Positions 1 through 8,569 of a DNA stretch of 44,064 bases are shown piece by piece. Made by a program: the position numbers and the translations under genes. The notes below the pieces were generated by a model. That model did no database searches. It worked only from the letters and a program-made list of their open reading frames with translations, and was not told where the DNA came from. Within the stretch, counting starts at the first letter, position 1. The number at the start of each line of letters is the position of its first letter. The DNA is from Thalassarchaeum sp002495735 (lineage in GTDB: Archaea > Thermoplasmatota > Poseidoniia > Poseidoniales > Thalassarchaeaceae), in the NCBI GenBank assembly GCA_937911265.1, contig CALDRG010000051.1:1-44064 (forward strand), given 5' to 3'.

Positions 1-1312
1 TATCGAAGTAAATCCACTCTTGCTCCGGAGGAGGATAGTTGGGTTCAACCCTCCACCCCCCCATGTTATCCTGAACCTCGGCAATCAGTCTGGGCTGTGG
101 CCCCTTGTCCTTGAGATAGAAATTGAACCACTCCAGCATATCATCAGCCCAATCCCAACGCAGTGTATACGGGAATGCCTCGGCTCCCCTGCCGGTGTTC
201 AGGCCCTCGTGGCCGCTTCTGCGGTCAGGATAGTCGTGGCCCCATTGCCCGTAGAGGCCCTTGACATCAAAGCCAGCCTCAAGAAGAGTATTGTGTACTG
301 GGAAAGCCATGTGAGGGTCGACGTTCCAATCCTGCAGACCGTGGATGATGTACACAGAGCCGTTGTAATTCTGCAGAGCCCTAGTCAGGAAGTGGCGCTC
401 TTCCCAGTAGTCGCTGCCGGTCCACGCGAGATTGTCGCCGGTCAGATACGCCCCCACTCCTGCGTAGTATCCCTCGAAATACCCCTCACAAGCATTCTGG
501 GCATCCTCCAGATCGCCATCCAAACCGAAGCTGCCGTAGACGCCGTTGTGCATGATGGCACCGCGCGCCTCCATGCTGCCATTGCGCCACATCAGGTCGT
601 GGACGCCAATTAATCCGGACATTGGCACAATGGTCTTCAGATGATCCGAACCCATCGCCGCTGCTTCCCACGGTGTGGAGCCGTCATACGATTTTCCGAT
701 TACGCCGACATTACCGTTCGAGAAGGGCGCGTCTCCGAGAAACTCCACGGCAGCATGAATCCCTTCCTGCTCATCGAGACCCATGAGATCCATGCAATGA
801 TTTGACTCTCCAGTGCCAAACACTGACACCTGAGCGACCCCGAAGCCATGCGGCACGAAGTTCTCTATTAGGAAACGACCGAGTCTGTCTGCTGGGGTCA
901 GAGCATCGACATCGCCATCATCGTAGTACGGCCCAATCTCAGCAATAACAGGGACGCGGCACTCTTCGGGTAACTCTGTGGCGTCCATGTCGCACCCTTC
1001 GATAACGGGAAGCCACAGACCCATGTGGACTTCTGCTCCTCCGGTGACTCCAGCCCCGCCATCACTTGCTGTAATGGCTGGTACGGGGACATAGATTGAG
1101 CGGACTGTGTCGACACCAAATGAGCCGTTCCATGAGACTCGGCTAAACACATCGTCGTCCTGATAGAACTTGTTAGATCGGTCCTCGACGTCTGGGAGCC
1201 AGTGCTCGTACTCTGGCTCTTCTTGTAATTCGTCATCGAAGCCAAAACACCCCGTTAGAGTCGAAGTGAGTAAGATGAGAGTTAGGAAGGCGCATCCCAA
1301 TCGAGTTGCCAT
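1..1312 (-). CDS. CocE/NonD-type alpha/beta hydrolase lipoprotein, C-terminus beyond window
   Basis: I translated 437 residues with no stop; the gene runs off the left edge. The N-terminus is a lipoprotein signal with a hydrophobic stretch and lipobox LTGC (Cys22), so the protein is probably anchored outside the cytoplasmic membrane. The body resembles the X-Pro dipeptidyl-peptidase/CocE acylhydrolase family. The nucleophile elbow GKSYDG puts the catalytic Ser at about 208, an acidic residue follows in HGLQDWNVD, and the His is likely in GQWGHDY. These enzymes cleave esters or prolyl peptides; the substrate here is unknown. The start ATG lies one base after the trm5 stop and is preceded by GAGGGTGA, which supports both the start and co-transcription with trm5. 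The C-terminal jelly-roll domain of the family would lie outside the window. Confidence 0.85.
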   Translation of the reverse strand, partial: MATRLGCAFLTLILLTSTLTGCFGFDDELQEEPEYEHWLPDVEDRSNKFYQDDDVFSRVSWNGSFGVDTVRSIYVPVPAITASDGGAGVTGGAEVHMGLWLPVIEGCDMDATELPEECRVPVIAEIGPYYDDGDVDALTPADRLGRFLIENFVPHGFGVAQVSVFGTGESNHCMDLMGLDEQEGIHAAVEFLGDAPFSNGNVGVIGKSYDGSTPWEAAAMGSDHLKTIVPMSGLIGVHDLMWRNGSMEARGAIMHNGVYGSFGLDGDLEDAQNACEGYFEGYYAGVGAYLTGDNLAWTGSDYWEERHFLTRALQNYNGSVYIIHGLQDWNVDPHMAFPVHNTLLEAGFDVKGLYGQWGHDYPDRRSGHEGLNTGRGAEAFPYTLRWDWADDMLEWFNFYLKDKGPQPRLIAEVQDNMGGWRVEPNYPPPEQEWIYFD

Positions 1313-1313
1313 A

Positions 1314-2498
1314 CTATTCACCCTCAGAAGTTATGGCCATCCATGCCTCGAAGGAGCAAAGTCGCAATGTGGAGCTGTAGTCGCGCTTGATTCTCAACAC
1401 GGGCTCAGGCGCGCCCTCTAGACGATTTGGGAGGGCGGAGCGGATAGCGGCGTTAGCGGCGGCAATTTCTGATTCTGCTACTATCACCCTGCCTCTGATT
1501 AAGCTCGGGAATCGAGTGTCCAACAGCGGGACAAGGGAGGGGAGGAGTTCGATGGTTCGGTGTGGTAAGTTGACCAGTAGTAAGTCCCAGCTTCCAGAGA
1601 ACTTTGGATTTGAGGGCAAGGAAGTGGCGTCAGCCACCCCAACGAGTCTGTCGGGGTGAATCTGAGAGAGGGGGATAGAATCACTTGGATAGTCCCTGTT
1701 GTCCCATCGACGCAGGTTGTCGAACAACATCTCGACGGCATCAGGATTGAGGTCTGATGCAAGTGCTTCGCCCACTAGATCAGGTTCGCCGAGAAGTGTG
1801 GCGAGGGCCGGACCGACGCCGCAGAACGGGTCGCATACCCGCAGAGGGCGACCGAGCAAGGAGCGCAACTCCTTGGCGAGGGCCAATGTCTCGAGTCTTT
1901 CCGTCTGCAGCTTGGTAGAGAAGTACGCCCGAGTGGGGTCGCATAGAATGCTTCTTCCAGATTCCCTGATCATTACTCTGGTGATTGTAAGGTCATCAGG
2001 GATGTTCTCCAAGATTATCTCGTCGCCGCGTCTCGCGCCGATGGGAGTCAGATCCCGGATTCTGAGTTCACCCAGTACCCCTCGGTCAGACAGCACCAGC
2101 CTGATGTGAGGGTGTGATTGGAGCTTGGCAGAGGCAATCTGTTGTGAGTAGTGGGCAACCTCATCATCCAGCCTCACAATCATCATGTCACCGAAGAACT
2201 CGTGCGAGGACGGCCAGGCCTCGCCGTGTTGGTCAACCGTATCTTCACCAATTAACGCTCTCAGATACCCCCACCAATCACTGTCGGTCCTCTCATCAGG
2301 TTTGCCCTCGTGCTCCACGACTTCGAATTTCGCTAGGCCCTCGGGGAGAGACGGAGAAGCACCGAGGTCCAGAGGGATGAGCCTAGAATCGCCATCCTCC
2401 GTCGGGAACACATGCATGGCGGGAGCGAGCAGGTCGTGCTCGCGAATCAGGCCTAAGGCCTGCTCTACCTGGCGATTGGGCACTGAGATATGGCGCAT
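1314..2498 (-). CDS. trm5: Trm5-type tRNA (guanine37-N1)-methyltransferase
   Basis: About 394 residues. Class I SAM methyltransferase of the archaeal/eukaryal Trm5/Tyw2 group, which methylates G37 next to the anticodon and prevents frameshifting. The segment DPTRAYFSTKLQTERLETLA matches the signature before the catalytic domain; the SAM loop is CDPFCGVGP, and NLPH (in LLLVNLPH) is the Trm5-type motif IV. The N-terminus MRHISVPNRQVEQA resembles the family's D1 region. The frame stays open upstream, but that extension would run antisense through the first codons of dphB, so I chose the ATG at 2498; ATG 2507 is equally possible. It is divergent from dphB with about 30 bases between starts and followed at once by the hydrolase gene. 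Tyw2/Taw2 is the main alternative. Confidence 0.8.
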   Translation of the reverse strand: MRHISVPNRQVEQALGLIREHDLLAPAMHVFPTEDGDSRLIPLDLGASPSLPEGLAKFEVVEHEGKPDERTDSDWWGYLRALIGEDTVDQHGEAWPSSHEFFGDMMIVRLDDEVAHYSQQIASAKLQSHPHIRLVLSDRGVLGELRIRDLTPIGARRGDEIILENIPDDLTITRVMIRESGRSILCDPTRAYFSTKLQTERLETLALAKELRSLLGRPLRVCDPFCGVGPALATLLGEPDLVGEALASDLNPDAVEMLFDNLRRWDNRDYPSDSIPLSQIHPDRLVGVADATSLPSNPKFSGSWDLLLVNLPHRTIELLPSLVPLLDTRFPSLIRGRVIVAESEIAAANAAIRSALPNRLEGAPEPVLRIKRDYSSTLRLCSFEAWMAITSEGE

Positions 2499-2535
2499 CA
2501 CGTTCATGATGGGCAGCGGGGCAGCCCGCTTCACC

Positions 2536-3351
2536 ATGACGGATAGAGGGGGAGGGCCCGGACTTTGGCTGATTGGCATCGGACCGGGGGACCTCGACCA
2601 CATGACCGAGCGGGCTAGGAGTGTTGCTAGAGAGTGCTCCAAGAGATTCCTAGAGGGTTACACTGCGGTGCTACCACCTAGCGAAGAGGAGCGTTTGGAA
2701 TCGGTCGTAGGTAGTTGGGAGAGACTGATGCGAAATGGGGTAGAGAAGCCCGATAAACTGCTCGAGTTAGCTAGCAAGCAGCCAGTGGCCCTTCTGATTG
2801 TCGGCGACCCCATGCAGGCGACCACACACATAGATCTGGAGGAGCGATGCGCTGAGGAAGGGATTGATTTCCATGTGATACCCGGCCTAACTGCCACTGC
2901 CCTTGCAGTCTCGCTTTCTGGATTGCAGTCATACCGATTCGGACGGCAGGTCACCATCCCATTCTCGGCCGGGGACTACCTGCCGACATCCCCGCTGGAA
3001 ATGATATGCAAAAACAAGGAATATGGGCTTCATACTCTGGTGTTGCTCGACCTCGATCCAACAGGAATGGGTTTGGAAACACCGCGGCCGATGGTGCCCA
3101 GCGAGGCCGTATCCTTACTCGAGAGAATGGGTGAGCGAACCGAGAGTGTCTCGTCGTCGCTCGACCAACCCATCAGAAATTGGATTGGGATGTTGCTGAG
3201 CGACCTTGGCACCGAGAAAGAACAGGTTGTCTCGGGCACTCTTGGGGAACTTTCGAAAATTGGCATGGGATATGTGCACGCGTTCATACTCCCAGCCGGG
3301 TTCAACGGCATGGAGGAATCTGCCTTCGAGCGCCGCAGGCTCCCCAATTAG
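2536..3351 (+). CDS. dphB: Diphthine synthase (diphthamide biosynthesis methyltransferase)
   Basis: 271 residues, the normal size for archaeal Dph5. It uses SAM to methylate the modified histidine of elongation factor 2 on the way to diphthamide. Family motifs are clear: N-terminal LIGIGPGDLDHMT, the central VGDPMQATTHIDL, then VIPGLTATALAVSLSGLQSYRFGR and the following VTIPF. This fold belongs to the tetrapyrrole methylase class. The frame is open upstream but the ATG at 2536 gives the expected N-terminus; an ATG at 2509 would add nine residues that do not look conserved. The divergent neighbour trm5 is also a translation-fidelity methyltransferase. The gene may be co-transcribed with the downstream orphan gene 44 bases away. 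Confidence 0.92.
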   Translation: MTDRGGGPGLWLIGIGPGDLDHMTERARSVARECSKRFLEGYTAVLPPSEEERLESVVGSWERLMRNGVEKPDKLLELASKQPVALLIVGDPMQATTHIDLEERCAEEGIDFHVIPGLTATALAVSLSGLQSYRFGRQVTIPFSAGDYLPTSPLEMICKNKEYGLHTLVLLDLDPTGMGLETPRPMVPSEAVSLLERMGERTESVSSSLDQPIRNWIGMLLSDLGTEKEQVVSGTLGELSKIGMGYVHAFILPAGFNGMEESAFERRRLPN

Positions 3352-3395
3352 ACGACGGACTCAAACAGGAGCTTTACTTGGAGGGGGCGAGAGAG

Positions 3396-5096
3396 ATGGC
3401 GAAACCCCCTGCAGAAGTCAGCTTCCCTGGCGACAAGAATCGTCGCAAGAAGATTCGTGTGCGAGGGATAAAACAAGCCTCGAAGGAGATTCAGCACCGA
3501 CTCGACAGGAACCTCGAGGAACTCATGGACGACCCTGAGATCTTCGTGCCGGAAATAAGGGGGGAACTGGACGGGTCGTTTTTCTCGAAGGACAAGATGG
3601 CGAAGACGCTCAAAGAACTCTCCCAAGTAGCCTCGAAACGTAACGACCCCAGATGGCTGCGCAAGAGGATGACGAAGAAAGGGGGTGACTCCGTGTGCTG
3701 TGCGTTGGCTGGTAGTCTGCTTGCCGCAACGGAGGAAGATCGGTCCACCGTCGCGGTATTCAAGAATCCCCTGTTCGGGGTCGCCAGTTACATCCGCAGA
3801 GGCAGTGGCAAACAAAGCCATCTCGCAGGAATTCAGAATCACACTCATCCAAAGTTACGTCTGCTAGTCTGGGACGAACACGCCAAGTCAGGACAATGGT
3901 TCTTCTCATGGGACGGTGGTTTCGTATTCACTGGGAATACCCCCTCTCCTCCAGCTGAATGGGTGGATTGGAGCCTTGATAACGCTTCAATCGAGTTGAG
4001 TGGTGACCAGGTCAAATGGAGCAGGGGCCTTGATGAGCACACAGTCGCGGATGGCGAATTGACCGAGGCCGGTTGGCTGCGTATGGAGTTCAGCGGAGGG
4101 GCTGTAGTAGGCCTTTCTCAGGCTGCTCTAGCAAAGTCCGAGGTGCAGTTCGCCCAAAGCGTGGCGATGGGGATGATGCCGCCCCGCCTTAGGGACGTAT
4201 CCAACGTCGAGTGGATGTGGAGGCCGGAGGGATGGCCGGAAGACAGAGATTTGCCCGCGGAGGGGGTCGAGCGGCTTGAGGAGGTTCTCGAGGCTTGGCT
4301 TGGGCTGGCACTCGATGATTCCCTTCTTGCGAGATCCTGCAGAACTAGTATACTGAACTCCATCAACGACGGTTTTGTGGTCGGAACCCACTGGTTTTCA
4401 GAGGAAGCACGGGGGGATTTTCTAGAGCACATGTCGGGAGCCGCAGAGGAAAGAGCTGCGTTGGCCTGCATCCTAGACTCACTGGAAACGGGAATTCACG
4501 TCAGGACCGATGGATTGGTCCTTGAAATCGAGGATGATGTGGTCCGCTTCGAGGACTACGCCTGCCACCCCAATCTTGTCGCACTCTGGCCAGAGCACGG
4601 TCTCACCATACTCGAGGGAATCTATGGGATGACGGGAGAAGATGCTGAGGCAGTTCTAAGCAAGCAAGAGAAGCGTAAGCAGGGCTTTGGGGCATTCCTC
4701 CGCGAACTCGGTGACAGCAGGTCCACGGCCATGCGACTGGAGAGACTGCCGTGGGAAGCCGACTCTCTACCTAGCCCACTGAACTTCGTTGACAACCTGA
4801 TTAGGCAGGCCGTCGACAGCGGGGTTGCTTCCACCGTCTCCAAGGCACGGAAAGGGAAAGGATTGGAGATGGCGATGGGTTGGGCTTGGCTCAATGTACA
4901 CGATAGAACCGAATCAGATGCCTGGCGCTTCGACGAAGCCAGCCGAGACAAAGGGGGTGATTGGGTCCCGGCTCTACGGTCATTGTGGGATGCCGCTGAG
5001 GACCTGTTACTCAACGACAACAAGGATGCGGTACAAGACTACGAAGCGGCGATGAAGTGGCTTTCAGAGGCTAGCGGTTCGGGCGATCTGCCCTAA
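3396..5096 (+). CDS. Large soluble protein of unknown function
   Basis: 566 residues, not recognised. The ATG at 3396 follows GGAGGGGGCGAG, a good ribosome site; the frame is open further upstream but overlaps dphB. The first about 35 residues are basic (KNRRKKIRVRGIKQ), then come mixed charged and Trp-rich segments (VDWSL, WMWRPEGWPE, WAWLNVHD). There is no signal peptide and no membrane helix. A stretch at about 70-120 (DSVCCALAGSLLAATEE, then FKNPLFGVASYIRRG) looks like a compact domain. Only a few cysteines are present and they are not arranged as a metal site. It is probably co-transcribed with dphB and ends where the convergent LysE gene ends. Its length and coherent composition indicate a true gene; I assign no function. 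Confidence 0.75.
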   Translation: MAKPPAEVSFPGDKNRRKKIRVRGIKQASKEIQHRLDRNLEELMDDPEIFVPEIRGELDGSFFSKDKMAKTLKELSQVASKRNDPRWLRKRMTKKGGDSVCCALAGSLLAATEEDRSTVAVFKNPLFGVASYIRRGSGKQSHLAGIQNHTHPKLRLLVWDEHAKSGQWFFSWDGGFVFTGNTPSPPAEWVDWSLDNASIELSGDQVKWSRGLDEHTVADGELTEAGWLRMEFSGGAVVGLSQAALAKSEVQFAQSVAMGMMPPRLRDVSNVEWMWRPEGWPEDRDLPAEGVERLEEVLEAWLGLALDDSLLARSCRTSILNSINDGFVVGTHWFSEEARGDFLEHMSGAAEERAALACILDSLETGIHVRTDGLVLEIEDDVVRFEDYACHPNLVALWPEHGLTILEGIYGMTGEDAEAVLSKQEKRKQGFGAFLRELGDSRSTAMRLERLPWEADSLPSPLNFVDNLIRQAVDSGVASTVSKARKGKGLEMAMGWAWLNVHDRTESDAWRFDEASRDKGGDWVPALRSLWDAAEDLLLNDNKDAVQDYEAAMKWLSEASGSGDLP

Positions 5097-5696
5097 TCAG
5101 TGCGAGAGAGTTATCCAAATTGCAACAGCGAACAGCGATGCCCCCATCAAGCGATTGAGATTTTTCGCAGATTCGGGACTACTGAAGGTCCTCTTCAGTA
5201 GAGTGCCGAAGGCGGCCCAGGACACTACTGCGGGCAAGCCGCAGAGAAGATTCAGTAAAACAAGTAAGGCCTTGGCCTCAAAACCAGTTCCAAAGAGAGA
5301 GCCGAAGGCTGTCATTAGAACTAGGAAGTGAATCCAAGCCTTCCCATTAACAACTTGTAGTACAATACCTGTAATGGTACCAAGACGTTCGCTCTCCTGA
5401 ACTTCTTCCGATATCGGGGAAGCCGTAGCCACCTGGAATGCGAGATAGGCAATGTAGGCCGCGCCAAGATATGTTAGGAAGTTGAAGTATGACTTGTTCT
5501 CTTCGATAAACACTGTAGCACCACCGACGAACAAACCAAGTGTCGACCAGCCGATTGCCATACCAGCAATCAGAGGGAGTGTTGCCCGTAGACCATGTTG
5601 GGATCCATGAGCAGCGCATAATACATTATTCGGGCCCGGAGAAAAACACATCGGGATGATGAAAACAAGTGTGGCAATCAGTAAATCAATGTCCAT
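5097..5696 (-). CDS. LysE/RhtB-family amino-acid exporter
   Basis: 199 residues, standard for the family. The hallmark first helix and loop are present: IPMCFSPGPNNVLC, followed by the glycine-rich GMAIGWSTLGLFVGG. About five or six hydrophobic helices cover the rest, and the C-terminus SLFAVAIWITL is a final helix. Members export lysine, threonine, homoserine or other small amino acids across the cytoplasmic membrane. Its start lies nine bases after the stop of the Cys/Met PLP gene on the same strand and both lie downstream of the Lrp-facing operator, so it probably exports an amino acid made or degraded by that enzyme; this is inference. The gene ends back-to-back with the plus-strand orphan gene. 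Confidence 0.88.
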   Translation of the reverse strand: MDIDLLIATLVFIIPMCFSPGPNNVLCAAHGSQHGLRATLPLIAGMAIGWSTLGLFVGGATVFIEENKSYFNFLTYLGAAYIAYLAFQVATASPISEEVQESERLGTITGIVLQVVNGKAWIHFLVLMTAFGSLFGTGFEAKALLVLLNLLCGLPAVVSWAAFGTLLKRTFSSPESAKNLNRLMGASLFAVAIWITLSH

Positions 5697-5705
5697 GAGG
5701 ACGCC

Positions 5706-6887
5706 TCAATCGATGGTTTCTAGGGCTTGCTGTATATCGTCCCACAGGTCCTCGACATCCTCTATCCCGACGCTCATCCTAACAAACCCCGGGACTACTC
5801 CTGCCTCCCTGCGCACCTCTTCGGGCACGAACATGTGGCTGGAGTTGAACGGGCACTCGACGAGGCTCTGGGTCCCACCAAGGCTGGTGGCCTCGAATAC
5901 GAGTTCGAGCGCCCTCATGAAACGCAGGGCGGCATCGTCGCCTCCCTTGATGACGTAAGACAGCATGCCGCTTCCTCTAGGCATAATCCTCTGTGCCACC
6001 TCGTAGTCGACGTAACTGGGAAGAGAAGTGTGGTTGACGCTCTCGATCATAGGATGCGCCTCCAGTCTCCTCGCGAGCTCGGCGGAATTGGCTGAGTGAA
6101 TGGGCATCCTAGCGTGGAGTGTACTCATCCCCCTCTCAAGCAGGTAACACATATGTGGATCGGCGGCACCTCCTAGATGCACCTTCTTGGGAAATATCTC
6201 TGCTACTAGGTCCTTGCTTCCGACTACGATTCCGGCTATCAAGTCCGAGTGACCTCCGAGGTACTTGGTCCCTGAGTGAATGACTAGATCGAAGCCCATT
6301 GATATGGGATTGCATGCCCAAGGGGTTGCGAATGTGTTGTCAACGATGGCGATGAGGTCGTGTTTCTTGGCAACCGCAGCCATTGCCTCTAGGTCGCACA
6401 CCTTGAGAACGGGGTTGGTCAGAGTCTCTACATACAGGATCTTAGTGTTCTCTTGGATAGCCGCCTCATAGGATGAAGGGTCCCTGATATCAGCCATTGA
6501 TACCTCGATCCCGAATCTCGGTAGATCATCGATCATGAATCCGTATGTCCCGCCATAGCAATCAGGGCTCGCCACTATGTGGTCGCCCTTAGAAAGAAGA
6601 GCGAGTAGTGTCGTTGTGACTGCTGACATCCCACTCGCGAATGTTTCCCCATCCTCAGCGCCCTCAAGAGCGGCGACCTTCTGTGCCACCCCCTCGGAAT
6701 TGATGCTTGAGAGGCGGCTATACAGTGCTGTGTGTTGGGCCCCATTGGCCCAACCCTGATAGCGCTCATCGGTCAGGCGGTAGGTCGAGGTCAGGAAGAT
6801 AGGAGAGGAGGCGGCTCCCTCGATATTCTGGGTGCCTGACCATATCGCCCGCGTTGCGAATCTTCTGTCGGAATACTTGTCGCTCAT
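5706..6887 (-). CDS. Cystathionine gamma-synthase/lyase-type PLP enzyme (Cys/Met metabolism)
   Basis: 393 residues, the usual size. PLP fold type I of the cystathionine gamma-synthase, gamma-lyase and methionine gamma-lyase family. The PLP lysine is K208 in HSGTKYLGGHSD; the ring-binding Asp is D183 in VDNTFATP; the phosphate-binding YSR of the partner subunit is at 56-58, and SGMSAV lies near 85-90. Sequence alone does not separate transsulfuration synthesis, lysis and methionine breakdown; the missing CGS-type Lys-rich N-terminus and the LysE partner make gamma-lyase or gamma-synthase both plausible. It is divergent from an Lrp/AsnC regulator, whose operator-like repeats fill the gap, so amino-acid-responsive control is likely. 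Confidence 0.9.
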   Translation of the reverse strand: MSDKYSDRRFATRAIWSGTQNIEGAASSPIFLTSTYRLTDERYQGWANGAQHTALYSRLSSINSEGVAQKVAALEGAEDGETFASGMSAVTTTLLALLSKGDHIVASPDCYGGTYGFMIDDLPRFGIEVSMADIRDPSSYEAAIQENTKILYVETLTNPVLKVCDLEAMAAVAKKHDLIAIVDNTFATPWACNPISMGFDLVIHSGTKYLGGHSDLIAGIVVGSKDLVAEIFPKKVHLGGAADPHMCYLLERGMSTLHARMPIHSANSAELARRLEAHPMIESVNHTSLPSYVDYEVAQRIMPRGSGMLSYVIKGGDDAALRFMRALELVFEATSLGGTQSLVECPFNSSHMFVPEEVRREAGVVPGFVRMSVGIEDVEDLWDDIQQALETID

Positions 6888-6937
6888 GGAACTCCGAGCA
6901 GCGATAGTGTCATCAACTATATGCCGGTAAAATTCAT

Positions 6938-6994
6938 AAAATGTCGAATAATAATCATAAATACATAGATAATCCGACTAAATGTCGGAATAAT
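6938..6994. promoter_or_regulatory. Repeat-rich operator region between PLP gene and lrp
   Basis: Two near-identical elements AAATGTCG(G)AATAAT start at 6938 and 6980, about four helical turns apart. The second overlaps a perfect inverted repeat TCCGAC-TAAAT-GTCGGA (6973-6989), with weaker symmetry further out. The region is far more AT-rich than its surroundings. Placement between a divergent Lrp/AsnC gene and an amino-acid gene fits Lrp autoregulation and control of the PLP-lysE pair. The repeats are seen; the binding protein is inferred. Confidence 0.6.
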
Positions 6995-6999
6995 TTATT
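6994..6999 (+). promoter_or_regulatory. TATA-like box of the lrp gene
   Basis: TTTATT lies 24 bases before the lrp ATG. In archaea the TATA box sits about 26 bases before the transcription start, so the mRNA would begin at or next to the start codon (leaderless). It abuts the operator repeat, so a bound regulator would block TBP. Confidence 0.5.
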
Positions 7000-7022
7000 T
7001 CTCACCGTCACTTCCCAAACTC

Positions 7023-7493
7023 ATGCCTACCTCAGAATTGGACGCCAAGGATGCAAGCATAGTTGGTATGTTGAAGGAAGATTCGCGAGCCAGTACACAG
7101 GCTATAGCCGACACTTTAGGAATGCCTAGGGTCACTGTACACGATAGAATAAGGAGGCTGCAAGAGAGGGGGGTCGTGCGGCGCTTCACGGTGGAACTTG
7201 GAAAGGAGGAGCTTGGGTGGAGTCTGCATGCCTTCATCCTCGCCAACTGGGCTGGGGAGAGGGGGGAGACCGACAGGCGGGATGTGGCTCAGGAGATCTG
7301 TAGCATGCCATTCGTCGTCGGATGCCACATAGTCACCGGGCAGTGGGATTTCATCATCGAGGTCCTAGCGAAGAACATGGAGGACCTTGGTGACTCAATT
7401 CTCGACGGTCTCTCAGCAGTACAGGGAGTGGGGCACACTCAGACTCTGGTCTCGTTCTACAACTTTGATGGAGAGGCAAGGGCCCTTAGCTAA
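7023..7493 (+). CDS. Lrp/AsnC-family transcriptional regulator
   Basis: 156 residues, typical for Lrp/AsnC. The N-terminal winged helix-turn-helix spans about 7-55 (DASIVGMLKEDSRAS, then TLGMPRVTVHDRIRRLQERG), followed by a C-terminal RAM ligand-binding domain with the usual pattern ending VQGVGHTQTLVSFY. Such proteins form dimers to octamers and sense amino acids. There is no ribosome site before the ATG; the TATA-like box 24-29 bases upstream suggests a leaderless transcript. It is divergent from the Cys/Met PLP and LysE genes, which are its most likely targets, and convergent with thrC with a four-base overlap at the stops. Confidence 0.92.
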   Translation: MPTSELDAKDASIVGMLKEDSRASTQAIADTLGMPRVTVHDRIRRLQERGVVRRFTVELGKEELGWSLHAFILANWAGERGETDRRDVAQEICSMPFVVGCHIVTGQWDFIIEVLAKNMEDLGDSILDGLSAVQGVGHTQTLVSFYNFDGEARALS

Positions 7494-8551
7494 TCCAGCC
7501 CGATAGCTGCTAGCACCGAATCCAAATCGGCGTCAACCACGGTCGGTTCAACGAGAGAGTTCTCAACCGCTACTCTAGGGTCTTTCAAGCCGTGGCCGGT
7601 CACGGTGACAACTACTGTGCTCCCTTTAGGGATGTTACCAGCAGTATGGCACTTCAGAAGGCCGGCGAAGCCGGCAGCGGAAGCAGGCTCCACAAATATC
7701 CCGGCGGAGCGAGCCAGAAGCCTTTGAGCATCCAGTATCTCATCGTCACTCACCATGTCAATTGCTCCCGATGACTCCGTGGCTGCCTTGACCGCGTGTT
7801 CCCAACTTGCTGGATTGCCGATGCGTATCGCGGTGGCGATGGTCTCAGGGTTCTCTACAGGGGCGCCGCGTACAATCGGAGCGGCGCCCTCTGCCTGCCA
7901 TCCCATCATTCGAGGCAACCCTCTGCTTCTCCCGGCTTCGAGATACTCATTGTAGCCTAACCAATAGGCGGTGATGTTGCCGGCATTGCCCACTGGTAGG
8001 AAGTGCATATCAGGGGCATCTCCAAGAGTGTCGCAGACCTCAAACGCCGCCGTCTTCTGCCCCTGTATGCGGAATGGGTTGATGCTGTTCACCACCTCAA
8101 TCTCATCCCTCTCGCCTAGCCTCCTAACGATTTCGAGGGCATCGTCGAAGTTCCCCCTAACCTCAATGGTCTGGGCTCCATGAATTAGCGCCTGGGCCAT
8201 CTTTCCATAGGCGATTTTGCCTTCTGGTATCAGGACCAAACAGGTCATTCCAGCAGCGGCTGCATAGGCCGCAGCGGATGCACTGGTGTTGCCAGTGCTG
8301 GCACACACCACGATGCTGGCCCCACGCTCTGCGGCCTTGGTAACGGCCAGTGTCATTCCCCGATCCTTGAACGAAGCCGTTGGGTTGAGGCCTTCATTCT
8401 TGACAAAGAGACGGAAGTCTCCTCCGATATCACTGACGATGCCTGAGGTCTCGATGAGAGGGGTGCCACCTTCGTTCAACGTGACTGCGTGGGTTCCCTC
8501 AGACACCGGTAGGAACTCGCGATAGCGTCGAATCACGCCGTGGCCCGTCAT
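7490..8551 (-). CDS. thrC: Threonine synthase
   Basis: 353 residues, the short PLP fold type II form. It converts O-phosphohomoserine to threonine. The PLP lysine is K62 in NPTASFKDRGM; the serine-glycine loop for substrate is STGNTSASAAAYAA, and the phosphate loop GNAGNITAYW is present. The C-terminal half carries EPASAAGFAGLLK and VTVTGHGLKD, as expected of ThrC. The start ATG is preceded by no clear ribosome site. It lies 18 bases downstream of the YczE-like gene on the same strand. Together with the neighbouring PLP enzyme, LysE exporter and Lrp regulator it forms an amino-acid cluster around the homoserine branch point. Confidence 0.93.
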   Translation of the reverse strand: MTGHGVIRRYREFLPVSEGTHAVTLNEGGTPLIETSGIVSDIGGDFRLFVKNEGLNPTASFKDRGMTLAVTKAAERGASIVVCASTGNTSASAAAYAAAAGMTCLVLIPEGKIAYGKMAQALIHGAQTIEVRGNFDDALEIVRRLGERDEIEVVNSINPFRIQGQKTAAFEVCDTLGDAPDMHFLPVGNAGNITAYWLGYNEYLEAGRSRGLPRMMGWQAEGAAPIVRGAPVENPETIATAIRIGNPASWEHAVKAATESSGAIDMVSDDEILDAQRLLARSAGIFVEPASAAGFAGLLKCHTAGNIPKGSTVVVTVTGHGLKDPRVAVENSLVEPTVVDADLDSVLAAIGLD

Positions 8552-8569
8552 GGTCAGACCAGATGGGTT

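Noticed and set aside
2185..2535. N-terminal extension of dphB
   Set aside because: The extension would run antisense through trm5 and has no family likeness; the ATG at 2536 gives the conserved start.
7490..7493. Palindrome TTAGCTAA as an operator
   Set aside because: It is formed by overlapping stop codons of two convergent genes, lrp and thrC; the CTAG at 17341-17344 has the same origin.
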